A stretch of DNA of 25,082 bases from an uncultured Flavobacteriales bacterium (GTDB taxonomy: Bacteria > Bacteroidota > Bacteroidia > Flavobacteriales > Weeksellaceae): contig CALFIE010000053.1 in assembly GCA_937876095.1 (NCBI GenBank), positions 1 through 25,082 of the forward strand, read 5' to 3'. A program made the translations under genes and the position numbers. The notes beneath the pieces were generated by a model. The model saw only the letters and a list, made by a program, of their open reading frames with translations. It had not been told where the DNA came from and did no database searches. Below, in pieces: positions 14,768-22,997 of this stretch. Each line of letters opens with the position of its first letter. Position 1 is the stretch's first letter.

Positions 14768-15889
14768 ATGAGGCAGTTACTATTTTTACTAAAAAAAGAA
14801 TTTCGACAAATTTTTCGGAACAAATCAATATTGGCTGTGATTTTCATAATGCCAGTTATACAACTTATTGTGTTACCATTAGCTGCGAGTTACGAAATCA
14901 AAAACATTAATTTAGCTGTAGTAGATCACGACCACTCTACATTTTCCAGAAAATTGATTCAAGATATTACAAGTGGAAAATATTTTAGACTTCAATATTA
15001 CGGCGAAAACTATAACGAAGCCTACGAAATTTTAGAAGAAGAAAAAGCCGATTTAATTCTCGAAATTCCACCAAAATTTGAAAAAAATATCGTTCGAGAA
15101 TCCCAAGAAAAAGTCTTAATCGCCATTAATGCCATCAATGGAACTAAAGCAGGACTTTCAGGTTTGTATCTCTCCCAAATTTTAATGGATTTCAATAAGA
15201 AAATTCAAGCCGAACTTTCACCAGAAATTGTGGAAGCGCAGAAAAATGCAGGAATAGAAGTGAGGTCCACACTTTGGTTTAATAATCATTACAATTATAG
15301 ATTGGCTCTCGTTCCCGGAATTTTGGGTTTTTTGGTCACGTTAGTTGGAGGAATGCTTACTGCTTTGAACATCGTTTCAGAAAAAGAAGTAGGAACCATA
15401 GAACAAATCAACGTTTCACCGATAAAAAAATACAATTTCATTCTCGGAAAACTAATCCCGTTTTGGATTTTGGCGATGGTTGCTTTTACATTGGGTTTAT
15501 TGGTTTCACGATTTGTTTACAACATCGAAATTCAAGGAAGTTTGCTACTGCTCTATTTTTTTGTTGCACTTTATCTTTTTGCGATTTTAGGTTTTGGTTT
15601 GCTTATTTCAAACTATAGCGAAACACAACAACAAGCAATGTTTACCGTATTTTTCTTTTTGATGATTTTTAATCTAATGAGTGGACTTTTCACGCCCATT
15701 GAAAGTATGCCAATTTGGGCTCAGAAAATGACGAACCTCAATCCATTGCGACAACTCATCGAAGTAATTCGATTAATTGTCCTGAAAAATGCTGGTTTTA
15801 TGAATTTGCTTCCACAATTTATCGCAATTTTGGGAATGGCGATTTTCTTTAATGGTTGGGCAATTTGGAGTTATAGGAAAACTAGTTGA
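14768..15889 (+). CDS. ABC-2 type transporter permease, YbhR-like
   Basis: Second membrane subunit of the exporter, 373 residues from the ATG at 14768 (MRQLLFLLKKEFRQIFRNKS). An open frame extends upstream to a TTG at 14699, but those 23 codons are translated heptad repeat (SILHFHFSIKN), so 14768 is the better start and matches how permease 1 begins. The layout is as in permease 1: first helix at about 21-41, a soluble extracytoplasmic domain to about residue 180, then helices. The coupling motif is SEKEVGTIEQINVSPIKKYN, and the C-terminal part contains GLFTPIESMPIWAQ and NPLRQLIEVIR. It is the last gene of the operon, and no terminator is visible after it. Confidence 0.92.
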   Translation: MRQLLFLLKKEFRQIFRNKSILAVIFIMPVIQLIVLPLAASYEIKNINLAVVDHDHSTFSRKLIQDITSGKYFRLQYYGENYNEAYEILEEEKADLILEIPPKFEKNIVRESQEKVLIAINAINGTKAGLSGLYLSQILMDFNKKIQAELSPEIVEAQKNAGIEVRSTLWFNNHYNYRLALVPGILGFLVTLVGGMLTALNIVSEKEVGTIEQINVSPIKKYNFILGKLIPFWILAMVAFTLGLLVSRFVYNIEIQGSLLLLYFFVALYLFAILGFGLLISNYSETQQQAMFTVFFFLMIFNLMSGLFTPIESMPIWAQKMTNLNPLRQLIEVIRLIVLKNAGFMNLLPQFIAILGMAIFFNGWAIWSYRKTS

Positions 15890-16030
15890 TGGCTTTTATT
15901 GTTAAGATTGATTTTATAGAATGAGCTACTTTGTCTGAAAACATAGAAAAAATAATTAAATTAAAAATTACAAATAGCATGATTATTGATTGTGATAACT
16001 ATTGTAATATTCTTTCAAAAAGAATTATAT

Positions 16031-16038
16031 TAAATTTG
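16031..16038 (+). promoter_or_regulatory. Candidate -7 element before the T9SS protein gene
   Basis: TAAATTTG followed by C, 19 bases before the ATG at 16058, fits the TAnnTTTG consensus. The best upstream TTG (16002-16004) is 26 bases away, a little far. This suggests a separate transcript from the efflux operon. Confidence 0.45.
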
Positions 16039-16057
16039 CAAATTAAAATTACAAGTA

Positions 16058-18079
16058 ATGAAAAAGATTTATCAAATTCTATTATTATTGTTTTCAATAA
16101 TAATCTTTGCTACACCTAACTATGTATATCATGAACAAACTACGAATAACCCAGGTTGTGGATCATATAATTATATGAGTACTACAAGTCCAAGTTATTC
16201 TACTGCGCTTACAATAGCTTGGAAGATTGAATATCAAAATTGGTGGAACCAAACTAGAATTTATTATACAACAGATGGATCTAATCCATCTGCTTCAAAA
16301 GGTGTAACATCGGGAACAACACAAATGATTACAGGAAATTGGTCATGTTTGTTCAATTCAAATGTTGATGTAGCTTATGGTACTTTTCCGACTTTTCCAA
16401 CAGGTACAATAGTAAAATATATTATTGGAGCATGGCATTCAGGAGGAGGAGATGAGGTTTTTGCAAATGGGAATAGTAGTAATATTTCTTCTGCAAATGC
16501 AACAGTTTTTACTTTTACGATTCCTGAAGTAACTACAACTTGGGATGGTTCTTCTTGGGACAATGGCGTACCAAATGTTAATGTGAATGCAGTAATTAAT
16601 GATGTCTATTCTGGCGCAAGCTTTGAATGTAAAAATTTAACTGTAAATAGTGATCTTGATATTAACGGAGTTGTTAATGTAAATGGAATTGTAGAAAATT
16701 ATACAAATATTACAGTAAATGAAGGTGGGAATTTTGTACAAAAATTTGGTAGTACTTATACCTTAGGTTTAGGAGGAAATTTAATTATTCATAAGGATAC
16801 AGCTTCAGTTGCAGATAAATATGTTTTTTGGAGTTCACCGGTTACAGGAGCAGATGTTAATTTTTTGAATTTATATCCTCTCATAAATGGTTTCCCTCCT
16901 TATGTGATGACTTATAATTCTAATACAGATTATTATGATGAGATTTCTAATGATACAAATATGGCTCCAGGAATTGGATATTCTGTAAAGGTTCCATTAG
17001 CATCAACAACTATTAATCTTAGTGGCGAACCAAACAATGGAAATGTTACCGTTGCTCTAGATAATTCTGCAAATTCAAATGGTAATACCTATAATTTGAT
17101 AGGGAATCCATATCCTTCTAATATTTTACTTACCGATTTTTATGCAGATAATTCTGCAAATATTGCATCTACTTTATATTTTTGGGATAATACCAGTAAT
17201 AGTATTATTACACAAACAGGTGCACAAGCTTCGCCAGTTGGTTTTGCTATATTCAATGCAAGTGGAAGCGGAACGTGGACTGCTGCAGGAAATGGCGTAA
17301 CACCAGTAGGAAAAGTAGCTAGAATTGGTCAAGGATTTATTGTAAAAGCAATAGGATCATCAGTTACTTTCAATAATTCTAATAGAACTACAGATACAGG
17401 AACTTTTTTCAATAAAAATACTGCTACAACAGACGGAAAATATTGGTTGAAACTTACTACTCCATACAATGCGTACAATACTTTAGCAGTAACTTACGGA
17501 GAAGGCGCACAAAATACTTTTGATGCTTTTGATTCTAATGTGAAAGGAATTGCATCTGATGCGTTTTACAGTGTTTTAGGAACAGAAAAATTAGCGATAC
17601 AAGGTAGAGCAGATTTTGTAGATTCCGATGTGGTGATTTTGGGAGACAAACGATTTGAAGCAGGTTTACATACCATTTCATTGGTAGACAAATCTGGAGT
17701 TTTTGCAAGTGGACAAGCAATTTATCTGAAAGATACTCTTTTAGGAACTTATACCAATTTGCAAACCGGAAACTATACATTTGTGGCAACAGCAGGAACT
17801 ACCGAAAATAGATTTGAAATTGTTTACAAAACAAGCAATGTTTTGGCAACCAATGATGCCGCAAAAAACGAACTTCAACTATACAAAGACCAAGCAAATT
17901 GGATAGTAAAAAGTCCACAAAAAATAGAAAATATAGACATCTATGATGCAAGTGGAAGAATTATAAAAAAATTAAGACCAAACACTAAAAAAGCAGATGT
18001 AATTATTAATAATAAAGGTGTATATTTGCTAAATATCACCACAGGGAACCAAATAATTACAAAAAAACTGATACAATAA
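16058..18079 (+). CDS. Secreted protein with type IX secretion (T9SS) type A sorting domain
   Basis: A 673-residue exported protein of unknown function. Residues 1 to about 18 (MKKIYQILLLLFSIIIFA) are a signal peptide. The mature N-terminal part (about 25-150; YTTDGSNPSASKG, GTIVKYIIGAW) is a beta-sandwich-like, Trp-rich region that may be carbohydrate-binding or Ig-like; this is a guess. From about 160 there are Asn/Thr/Val-rich beta repeats (TWDGSSWDNGVPNVN, then LTVNSDLDINGVVNVNG) and the segment NTYNLIGNPYPSNILL, common in Bacteroidota T9SS cargo. The last 75 residues are a type A C-terminal domain: LQLYKDQANWIVKS, IENIDIYDASGRIIKKL, NKGVYLLNITTGNQIITKKL. It is probably anchored or released at the cell surface. 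The next gene starts seven bases later. Confidence 0.88.
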   Translation: MKKIYQILLLLFSIIIFATPNYVYHEQTTNNPGCGSYNYMSTTSPSYSTALTIAWKIEYQNWWNQTRIYYTTDGSNPSASKGVTSGTTQMITGNWSCLFNSNVDVAYGTFPTFPTGTIVKYIIGAWHSGGGDEVFANGNSSNISSANATVFTFTIPEVTTTWDGSSWDNGVPNVNVNAVINDVYSGASFECKNLTVNSDLDINGVVNVNGIVENYTNITVNEGGNFVQKFGSTYTLGLGGNLIIHKDTASVADKYVFWSSPVTGADVNFLNLYPLINGFPPYVMTYNSNTDYYDEISNDTNMAPGIGYSVKVPLASTTINLSGEPNNGNVTVALDNSANSNGNTYNLIGNPYPSNILLTDFYADNSANIASTLYFWDNTSNSIITQTGAQASPVGFAIFNASGSGTWTAAGNGVTPVGKVARIGQGFIVKAIGSSVTFNNSNRTTDTGTFFNKNTATTDGKYWLKLTTPYNAYNTLAVTYGEGAQNTFDAFDSNVKGIASDAFYSVLGTEKLAIQGRADFVDSDVVILGDKRFEAGLHTISLVDKSGVFASGQAIYLKDTLLGTYTNLQTGNYTFVATAGTTENRFEIVYKTSNVLATNDAAKNELQLYKDQANWIVKSPQKIENIDIYDASGRIIKKLRPNTKKADVIINNKGVYLLNITTGNQIITKKLIQ

Positions 18080-18086
18080 TATTATT

Positions 18087-18329
18087 ATGAAGAAATTAAT
18101 TTTAGTATTTTCCTTTTTGTTGGTTACTTTGACTTCGGCACAAGCAAAATCCGATGACAATGTGTTCAGTAAATCTGAAAGTCAGAATAATGATACTTCT
18201 AAAGCTGCAGCTTCTGATCCTGGTGCACCAGGTGATCCTGTATCTGTAGATGATTACATTCCTTTATTTTTTTTAGGAGGATTAGGAATGGTAATTTATT
18301 TTGCAAACAAAAATAAACAAACGGTTTAA
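18087..18329 (+). CDS. Small secreted protein with C-terminal sorting-tag-like tail
   Basis: An 80-residue protein. Residues 1-20 (MKKLILVFSFLLVTLTSAQA) are a signal peptide. The next 25 or so are polar, acidic and Ser-rich. The C-terminus has three parts in order: a Pro/Gly/Asp motif DPGAPGDPVSVDDYIP (about 44-59), a hydrophobic helix LFFLGGLGMVIYFA (about 60-73), and a basic end NKNKQTV. This architecture is like known protein-sorting tags (PEP-CTERM, and the Bacteroidota family I recall as PID-CTERM). Whether it is cut by an exosortase or simply stays membrane-bound is unknown. It is seven bases downstream of the T9SS cargo gene and just before the polysaccharide locus. Confidence 0.72.
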   Translation: MKKLILVFSFLLVTLTSAQAKSDDNVFSKSESQNNDTSKAAASDPGAPGDPVSVDDYIPLFFLGGLGMVIYFANKNKQTV

Positions 18330-18348
18330 TACATATAGAGAATAATCA

Positions 18349-18387
18349 AAATTCGGGGTGGTGCCATTTGGTTACTTCTCCGAATTT
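18349..18387 (+). promoter_or_regulatory. Hairpin ahead of the polysaccharide locus
   Basis: The stem AAATTCGGGG (18349-18358) pairs with CTCCGAATTT (18378-18387), ten pairs including one G-T, around a 19-base loop TGGTGCCATTTGGTTACTT. No T-run follows directly; a weaker one is at 18402-18410. It is much more GC-rich than its surroundings. It may be a terminator for the small gene, an attenuator, or an RNA element controlling the polysaccharide operon. Confidence 0.55.
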
Positions 18388-18423
18388 GTAGTCTAATAAC
18401 TTATTTTTTTAGAATTTATGTAA

Positions 18424-19035
18424 ATGTTTAGCATGTATAAAAGTACAGTGAAACCTTTTTTTGATGTTGTAGTTGCGATGTTGGTACTTTTATTTTTAAG
18501 CCCAATTCTATTTTTTGTGACCATTATATTGGCGATTACCAATGGTGGTAATGCATTCTTTTTTCAGGACAGGCCAGGATTAAACGGGAAAATTTTCAGA
18601 ATCATCAAATTCAAAACCATGAATGACAAACGAGATTCGCATGGCAATTTATTGCCAGATTTTGACCGATTTACGAGAGTTGGTGCTTTTGTCAGAAAAA
18701 CGTCTTTAGATGAAATTCCACAATTGGTAAATGTCCTAAAAGGAGAAATGAGCATAGTTGGACCACGACCATTACTGATAGAATATTTACCTTTGTATAA
18801 CGATTTTCAAAAAAAAAGACATCTTGTAAAGCCTGGAATTACTGGTCTTGCCCAAGTAAATGGTAGAAATGCCTTGTCTTGGGAAGAAAAATTTAATTAT
18901 GATGTACAATATGTACAAGAAATGTCTTTTTTAGTAGACCTGAAAATTATTTTTAAAACCATTAAAAAAGTAATTGATAGAAAAGGAATAAATGCAGATA
19001 GTCTAATTACCATGGAAATGTTTAAAGGAACTTGA
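18424..19035 (+). CDS. PglC-like phosphoglycosyl transferase (bacterial sugar transferase)
   Basis: Monotopic membrane enzyme that transfers a sugar-1-phosphate from a UDP-sugar to undecaprenyl phosphate, the first membrane step of glycan assembly. It has 203 residues, the small PglC size class. A re-entrant hydrophobic helix spans about 10-37. FFFQDRPGLNGKIFRIIKFKTM (45-66) is followed by TRVGAFVRKTSLDEIPQL with the catalytic Asp-Glu pair D96-E97, then MSIVGPRPLLIEYLPLY and KPGITGLAQVNGRNALSWEEKF. The ATG at 18433 (MYKSTVKPF) is an equally good start and looks more like family N-termini. The next gene overlaps its stop by four bases. With the neighbours it suggests that diNAc-bacillosamine or a similar sugar is the first sugar. 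Confidence 0.92.
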   Translation: MFSMYKSTVKPFFDVVVAMLVLLFLSPILFFVTIILAITNGGNAFFFQDRPGLNGKIFRIIKFKTMNDKRDSHGNLLPDFDRFTRVGAFVRKTSLDEIPQLVNVLKGEMSIVGPRPLLIEYLPLYNDFQKKRHLVKPGITGLAQVNGRNALSWEEKFNYDVQYVQEMSFLVDLKIIFKTIKKVIDRKGINADSLITMEMFKGT

Positions 19036-19634
19036 TTATGATTTTATACGGAGCAAGAGGTCACGCAAAAGTAATATATGACCTTATACTTTCTAATAAT
19101 AAATTACTACAATATTTGGTAGATGACAATCCACCAAGTAGTTTTCCGCATCATCTCGAAGTATTTAAACCTAAAAAAGAACTTATTGCCAATCAAAAAA
19201 TAATTGTAGCTATTGGTGATAATAAAACCAGGGAACGAATCGTAAAAAAAATAAGTGGAATTTGTGAATTCGAAACACTGATTCATTCGAGCGCCTATAT
19301 TTCCAGATTTTCAGAAGTTGGTGAAGGAACCGTAATTATGCCTCATGTTTGTATGAATGCCGATTCCAGAATTGGAAATCATTGTATTATTAATACTTCA
19401 TCTGTAATAGAGCACGATTGCGTAATCGAAGATTTTGTACATATTTCACCTAGAGCTTCCCTTGCTGGAAATATTTTGGTTAAAAGAGGTGCACATATTG
19501 GTATGGGTGCCAATATTATACAGGGAGTTACCATAGGTGAAAATACTGTAGTTGGTGCAGGTAGTGTAGTGTTGAAAGACGTCCCAGACAATACAATTGT
19601 AGTTGGCAATCCTGCCAAAATTTTAAAAATGTAG
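19032..19634 (+). CDS. PglD-like sugar O/N-acetyltransferase (NeuD family)
   Basis: Left-handed beta-helix acetyltransferase of 200 residues. The N-terminal alpha/beta sugar-nucleotide-binding part starts with ILYGARGHAKVIYDLI (4-19). Hexapeptide repeats run from about 95 to 195 and end in the diagnostic GNPAKIL. The likely catalytic base is H128 in SVIEHDC, next to D129; PglD of Campylobacter has His-Glu here. It would acetylate the 4-amino group of a UDP-amino sugar with acetyl-CoA. It overlaps the previous gene by four bases and is three bases from the aminotransferase, so the three genes form a tight set. Alternative members of this family acetylate perosamine or sialic acid. Confidence 0.88.
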   Translation: MIMILYGARGHAKVIYDLILSNNKLLQYLVDDNPPSSFPHHLEVFKPKKELIANQKIIVAIGDNKTRERIVKKISGICEFETLIHSSAYISRFSEVGEGTVIMPHVCMNADSRIGNHCIINTSSVIEHDCVIEDFVHISPRASLAGNILVKRGAHIGMGANIIQGVTIGENTVVGAGSVVLKDVPDNTIVVGNPAKILKM

Positions 19635-19637
19635 AAA

Positions 19638-20768
19638 ATGAAAAAGATATGGCTCTCATCTCCACACATGGGAGGCTCTGAAATGAAATTTATTCAACAA
19701 GCGTTTGATGAAAATTGGATTGCTCCACTTGGTCCAAATGTAAACGGTTTTGAAAGCGATTTAGAGAAATTTCTAGGGAATAATGTCCATGTTGCAGCGC
19801 TTAGTTCTGGTACAGGTGCACTTCATCTCGCAATGGTTTTGCTGGGGATAGAAAGAGATGATTATGTAATTTGCCAATCACTTACATTTTCGGCATCAGC
19901 AAACCCTATTAAATATTTAGGTGCGAATCCTGTTTTTGTGGATAGTGAAAAAGATACTTGGAATCTTTGTCCAAATGCAGTAGAAGATGCTATAAAATCA
20001 CTAATACAAAAACGGAAAAAACCCAAAGCAATTATTGCAGTAAATTTATATGGAATGCCATATAAAGTTGACGAAATAAGAGAAATTGCTAAAAAATACG
20101 AAATTCCGGTAATAGAAGATGCAGCAGAATCGCTTGGTAGCCAATACAAATCTCAAAAATGTGGAACTTTGGGTGATATATCGGTACTAAGTTTCAATGG
20201 AAATAAGATTATCACAACTTCTGGTGGTGGTGCTCTGATTTTGAAAGACCAGAATTTTAAGAAAAAAGCAGTGTATTTATCTACACAAGCCAAGGATGAT
20301 GCACCGCATTACGAACATACAACTCTTGGTTATAATTATAGAATGAGCAATATTTGTGCTGGAATTGGTCGAGGACAAATGGAGGTGCTGCAAAAGAGAA
20401 TTGAACAACGTAGGAACAACCATTTTTTTTATCGTAAAATTTTCGAAGATATACCAGGAATAAGTGTTTTGCAAGAACCAAATTCTGATTTTTTTTCAAA
20501 TCATTGGCTTACTGCAATATGTATTGACTCTGAAATTACTGGCTTTACGAGTGAAGATTTGCGTGTCAAATTGGAAGAACAAAATATAGAATCTAGACCG
20601 CTTTGGAAACCAATGCACTTGCAACCATATTTCAAAAATGATATTTATTTTGGAGGGATAATTGCTAGTGAATTGTTTAATAAAGGTTTATGTTTGCCTT
20701 CAGGTTCTAGTTTAACAGATGAGGATAAGGATTTAATAGTAAAAATATTTATGAAATTTGTAGACTAA
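19638..20768 (+). CDS. PglE-like PLP-dependent sugar aminotransferase (DegT/DnrJ/EryC1/StrS family)
   Basis: Converts a UDP-4-keto sugar to the 4-amino sugar using PLP and, usually, glutamate. The 376-residue protein is of normal length. It begins with IWLSSPHMGGSEMKFIQQAF, with SSGTGALHLAM (57-67, cofactor phosphate region), EDAAESLGS with D161, and the Schiff-base lysine K190 in SFNGNKIITTSGGGALI. YNYRMSNICAGIGRGQME and SRPLWKPMHLQPYF are also hallmarks. It follows the acetyltransferase closely. The 264-base gap after it holds an inverted repeat and a possible promoter for the next gene, which encodes the dehydratase that would supply its substrate. Confidence 0.9.
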   Translation: MKKIWLSSPHMGGSEMKFIQQAFDENWIAPLGPNVNGFESDLEKFLGNNVHVAALSSGTGALHLAMVLLGIERDDYVICQSLTFSASANPIKYLGANPVFVDSEKDTWNLCPNAVEDAIKSLIQKRKKPKAIIAVNLYGMPYKVDEIREIAKKYEIPVIEDAAESLGSQYKSQKCGTLGDISVLSFNGNKIITTSGGGALILKDQNFKKKAVYLSTQAKDDAPHYEHTTLGYNYRMSNICAGIGRGQMEVLQKRIEQRRNNHFFYRKIFEDIPGISVLQEPNSDFFSNHWLTAICIDSEITGFTSEDLRVKLEEQNIESRPLWKPMHLQPYFKNDIYFGGIIASELFNKGLCLPSGSSLTDEDKDLIVKIFMKFVD

Positions 20769-20804
20769 AATTTTTATAATCCGATAGGATTAGTATTCAA
20801 AAAT

Positions 20805-20839
20805 AATTAATAGTATTATTAAATTTCTTACTATTAATT
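20805..20839. promoter_or_regulatory. 11-base inverted repeat before the dehydratase gene
   Basis: AATTAATAGTA (20805-20815) and TACTATTAATT (20829-20839) are exact reverse complements around 13 bases. The right arm ends just before a TAAATTTG box. It could be an operator, or a weak terminator for the aminotransferase gene (no T-run follows directly). Confidence 0.5.
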
Positions 20840-20842
20840 TAG

Positions 20843-20850
20843 TAAATTTG
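20843..20850 (+). promoter_or_regulatory. Candidate -7 element with long leader
   Basis: TAAATTTG matches TAnnTTTG, but no TTG sits at the proper distance upstream. If used, it would give a 5' leader of about 175 bases before the ATG at 21033. In that leader I see only AT-rich sequence and a small ATTG/CAAT inverted piece near 20946-20980. Confidence 0.35.
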
Positions 20851-21032
20851 TAAAAATATTGATTTTAATTTTTTTTCATATTTATAGTACTTTGAGTGCT
20901 TTGTAAATAGTGAAATTCAGTAAATGTTAACACGTTATTTTCGTTGATTGAAAATTGGAATTTTGGGTTCAGAGCAATCTTTAATTTTTTTAATTTTTAT
21001 AAGTAAAATAAATAAAAACAGGTTACTCAGAT

Positions 21033-22964
21033 ATGAGTTTAATAAATGGCCTTAAAAATAAAATTTATGGGGGAGATAATTTTGTAAATCTCTCAGATGT
21101 AAGATACCTACCACGTTGGGTGATTCTTATGATAGATATTTTATTGCTTTCCATATCTATTTTTATTTCTTATTATACGCTCGAAAAATTAAATGTGGCA
21201 CCACTACAAATGGTTGAGCCATATTTAAAATATTTTATAATCATATCTGTGAATGTGGTTTTTATGTATATATTCAAAACCTATTCTGGAATCATTCGTC
21301 ATTCTACTTTTATTGATTTATTTAAGTTACTTTTAGCCAGTTTATGTACATTACTTACATTAGCTTTTATCAATTTGGTAATTTATTGGTCTACTTCCCT
21401 AAAATTATTTTTATTCCCATTATTGGTGGTGTATTTTGCATCATCTTTTATGCTGTTGTTTATGTTTAGACTCTTTGTGAAAGAATTTTTTCATATAGTC
21501 AGAGAATTTAGAAGAAGTACCCTAAAAAAAAGGATTTTGGTTGTTGGTATAGATGAACAATCTATTGCGCTAGCAAGAGCTGTACTAGATAATCCAAATT
21601 TGCCATACCATATTTCAGGTTTTGTAACTCAAAGACATGATTATAAAAGAGCAAATCTATTAGGGAAGCCAATTTATTCTAGAGAAAAATTAGAAAAATC
21701 AACCAAAGATTATCTTGCTTTAGATGGTGTTTTGATTATTAAAGAAATGATGTCCAAAGAAGAAATGAATTCTTGGGTAAATCTTTTTCTTGAAAAAGAT
21801 CTGCAAGTATTCAAAGCACCTTCTGTACAGAAACTTAGGGATAATGATTTTGGGGCTTCTATCAAAAATTTACAAATTGAAGATTTACTTAACAGGAAAC
21901 CTATAAAAATAGAAAATGAAGATGTTTATAAAAGACATCATAAAAAATCTATTTTGGTTACAGGTGGAGCTGGTTCTATTGGTAGTGAAATTGTACGACA
22001 AGTTGCACAATTTGAACCATCACTTATTGTGGTGTTAGATCAAGCGGAAACACCTTTGTATGATATCGAGTTGGAAATGCGAGCAAAATATCCGAGCACA
22101 AATTTCAAATTTGTACTTGCAGACATATCGAACAGGCATAGAATTGAGCCACTTTTTCAGAAATATCAATTCTCCATGGTTTATCATGCTGCAGCATATA
22201 AACATGTACCTTTAGTTGAAGCAAATCCACAAGAAGCAATCTTAGTAAATGTTCTGGGATCCAAAAATTTATCAACCTTGGCTAATTTGTATAAAGTAAA
22301 TCGTTTTGTAATGGTTTCTACAGATAAAGCTGTGAATCCCACCAATGTAATGGGTGCTTCTAAAAGAGCTGCAGAATTATTTGTACAATCGTTACAAAAT
22401 GTTGAAGCTAATAGCACTAAATTTATAACCACTCGTTTTGGGAATGTTCTTGGTTCAAATGGATCTGTGATACCACATTTCAAAAAACAAATTGAAAAAG
22501 GTGGTCCAGTTACCATTACACACCCCGATATTGTTAGGTTTTTTATGACTATTCCAGAAGCTTGTGAATTGGTTTTAGAGGCTGGAACAATGGGGAATGG
22601 CGGGGAAATTTTTGTATTTGATATGGGAGAACCCGTAAAAATTTTAGATTTAGCCAAAAGAATGATTAAATTATCTGGATTTGAACCTGATACAGATATC
22701 AAAATTATCTATACGGGACTTAGACCAGGTGAAAAGTTATACGAAGAATTAATGAGCGATCATACCAAAACATTGCCAACTCATCACGAAAAAATTATGA
22801 TCTCTAAAGATTTAAGTGTAGATTTTGAAAGCTTAGAAGGATTAATAAATTTGATTATAAAGGCTTCTCTCAGGAGAGATAAAGTAGAAGTGGTACGGAT
22901 TTTGAAACAGATTGTTCCTGAATTCAAGAGTAATAATTCAGTTTATGAAGTTCTAGACAATTAA
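21033..22964 (+). CDS. PglF/WbpM/CapD-like membrane nucleotide-sugar 4,6-dehydratase
   Basis: NAD-dependent enzyme that turns UDP-GlcNAc into the UDP-4-keto-6-deoxy sugar, the first step towards bacillosamine and related sugars. It has 643 residues. Four N-terminal membrane helices lie within about 28-147, a first Rossmann-like domain at about 165-290 (RILVVGIDEQSIALARAVL), then the catalytic SDR domain with the TGGAGSIG loop at 310-317. VSTDKAVNPTNVMGASKRAAEL (428 on) contains D431, K432, Met440 in place of the usual Tyr, and K444: the Met variant known for the membrane subfamily (WbpM, PglF). The end has TGLRPGEKLYEEL. Length is typical. Alternative products in this family lead to QuiNAc or FucNAc, but the neighbouring aminotransferase and acetyltransferase favour diNAc-bacillosamine. 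Confidence 0.9.
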   Translation: MSLINGLKNKIYGGDNFVNLSDVRYLPRWVILMIDILLLSISIFISYYTLEKLNVAPLQMVEPYLKYFIIISVNVVFMYIFKTYSGIIRHSTFIDLFKLLLASLCTLLTLAFINLVIYWSTSLKLFLFPLLVVYFASSFMLLFMFRLFVKEFFHIVREFRRSTLKKRILVVGIDEQSIALARAVLDNPNLPYHISGFVTQRHDYKRANLLGKPIYSREKLEKSTKDYLALDGVLIIKEMMSKEEMNSWVNLFLEKDLQVFKAPSVQKLRDNDFGASIKNLQIEDLLNRKPIKIENEDVYKRHHKKSILVTGGAGSIGSEIVRQVAQFEPSLIVVLDQAETPLYDIELEMRAKYPSTNFKFVLADISNRHRIEPLFQKYQFSMVYHAAAYKHVPLVEANPQEAILVNVLGSKNLSTLANLYKVNRFVMVSTDKAVNPTNVMGASKRAAELFVQSLQNVEANSTKFITTRFGNVLGSNGSVIPHFKKQIEKGGPVTITHPDIVRFFMTIPEACELVLEAGTMGNGGEIFVFDMGEPVKILDLAKRMIKLSGFEPDTDIKIIYTGLRPGEKLYEELMSDHTKTLPTHHEKIMISKDLSVDFESLEGLINLIIKASLRRDKVEVVRILKQIVPEFKSNNSVYEVLDN

Positions 22965-22972
22965 ACAATTCA

Positions 22973-22980
22973 TATATTTG
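22973..22980 (+). promoter_or_regulatory. Candidate -7 element before the wza-like gene
   Basis: TATATTTG followed by C, 17 bases before the ATG at 22998. No good TTG is seen at the expected distance, so this is weak. It has the same spacing to the start codon as the boxes at 8002 and 16031. Confidence 0.3.
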
Positions 22981-22997
22981 CAAACTTATAAATAGTT

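Noticed and set aside
15931..16119. A 62-codon + strand frame starting with TTG before and across the T9SS gene start
   Set aside because: AT-rich, no domain, begins with a rare start and overlaps the signal peptide of the well-supported gene at 16058 in another frame.
20946..20980. Another heptad array (TTGAAAATTGGAATTTT)
   Set aside because: Only one clear unit and no heptad phase; likely chance in AT-rich DNA.
22184..22702. A 172-codon antisense frame inside the dehydratase gene
   Set aside because: The sense frame carries complete catalytic motifs; the antisense product has no recognisable features and is a shadow.
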